Below, piece after piece: positions 63,711-64,000 of a stretch of 64,000 bases of DNA. The notes below the pieces were generated by a model. That model worked only from the letters and a program-made list of their open reading frames with translations. It did no database searches and was not told where the DNA came from. How positions within the stretch are numbered: the stretch's first letter is position 1; every line of letters starts with the position of its first letter. The translations under genes were made by a program, and so were the position numbers. Source of the stretch: Parelaphostrongylus tenuis (lineage: Eukaryota; Nematoda; Chromadorea; Rhabditida; Metastrongylidae); NCBI GenBank assembly GCA_019055375.1, contig JAHQIW010005931.1:62001-126000 (forward strand), read 5' to 3'.

Positions 63711-64000
63711 TTGATTACGGAATGCTTCAATCGGCAGCTATTTTTAAGGTGTCAATCTTACCGACGTTCGTATTCATTGAGTTGCAAGTCTAATTATGGC
63801 ATAGATTTTTCCGATTTTTCTGTGTGAATTGTTGTGTTTACCCAAGTTGTACTTGCAGCTTTACTAAAACTGTAGTGCACACTATAGATTATACCTGTTT
63901 AAAACCGCTTTTATGTGAGTAACACCCGCATCGGATTTTCCTCAAACGAAATGCATGCGGAGAACTGAGTTTTGATATTCGTTTCCGAAGTCAAATATTA

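Overview
The window looks like nuclear DNA of a clade V parasitic nematode, most likely a hookworm-type strongylid. Three things suggest this: short AG/GT-bounded exons scattered over kilobases of introns, an RTE-clade retrotransposon with hookworm-style protein sequence, and a very high load of palindromic repeats and tRNA-derived SINEs. It is A+T rich and almost gene-free; nothing looks bacterial. Family assignments come from motif recognition by eye, without database searches.

One host gene is well supported, on the minus strand from about 17.5 kb down to 4.1 kb. Nine exons, all with AG/GT boundaries and compatible phases, encode a 301-residue protein with an acidic/basic N-terminus, a complete ELM2 domain, a first SANT domain, a short linker and a second SANT domain. 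This is the architecture of CoREST (REST corepressor; RCOR in vertebrates, SPR-1/RCOR-1 type in Caenorhabditis). Its sixth intron (5.5 kb) holds exon-like islands on the same strand, one strongly hydrophobic, that do not splice into it. Its other introns carry a Penelope-like GIY-YIG fragment, SINEs and foldback elements.

The left end (0-3 kb) holds a broken RTE-type retrotransposon: an endonuclease fragment on the plus strand faces, tail to tail, a nearly full reverse transcriptase on the minus strand that carries one in-frame stop.

From 17.5 kb to 64 kb I find no confident host gene. The DNA is a mosaic of repeat families: (A) a ~290-bp tRNA-headed SINE; (B) a second tRNA-headed SINE of Ser/Leu-like type; (C) foldbacks with GAGCCTTTCATGAGATCTG ends and an ACACGTGTTTCGGCC core; (D) palindromes with a tRNA-like cloverleaf at the apex; (E) long foldbacks ending near AAAAACCGATCTCATTCGC; (F) palindromes with an AACGTTTCGGCGGC core; (G) short TTAA-flanked piggyBac-like MITEs. 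A mariner with two inverted 5' ends (21.4-22.2 kb), a 1.7-kb inverted-repeat element containing a TATA box and an orphan reading frame (27.4-29.2 kb), two large TA-rich microsatellites and long featureless A+T-rich stretches complete the window.

The best candidate for something undescribed is family D, the tRNA-capped palindromes. Copies keep a 71-nt cloverleaf through paired substitutions, and three palindromes switch strand at the anticodon loop.
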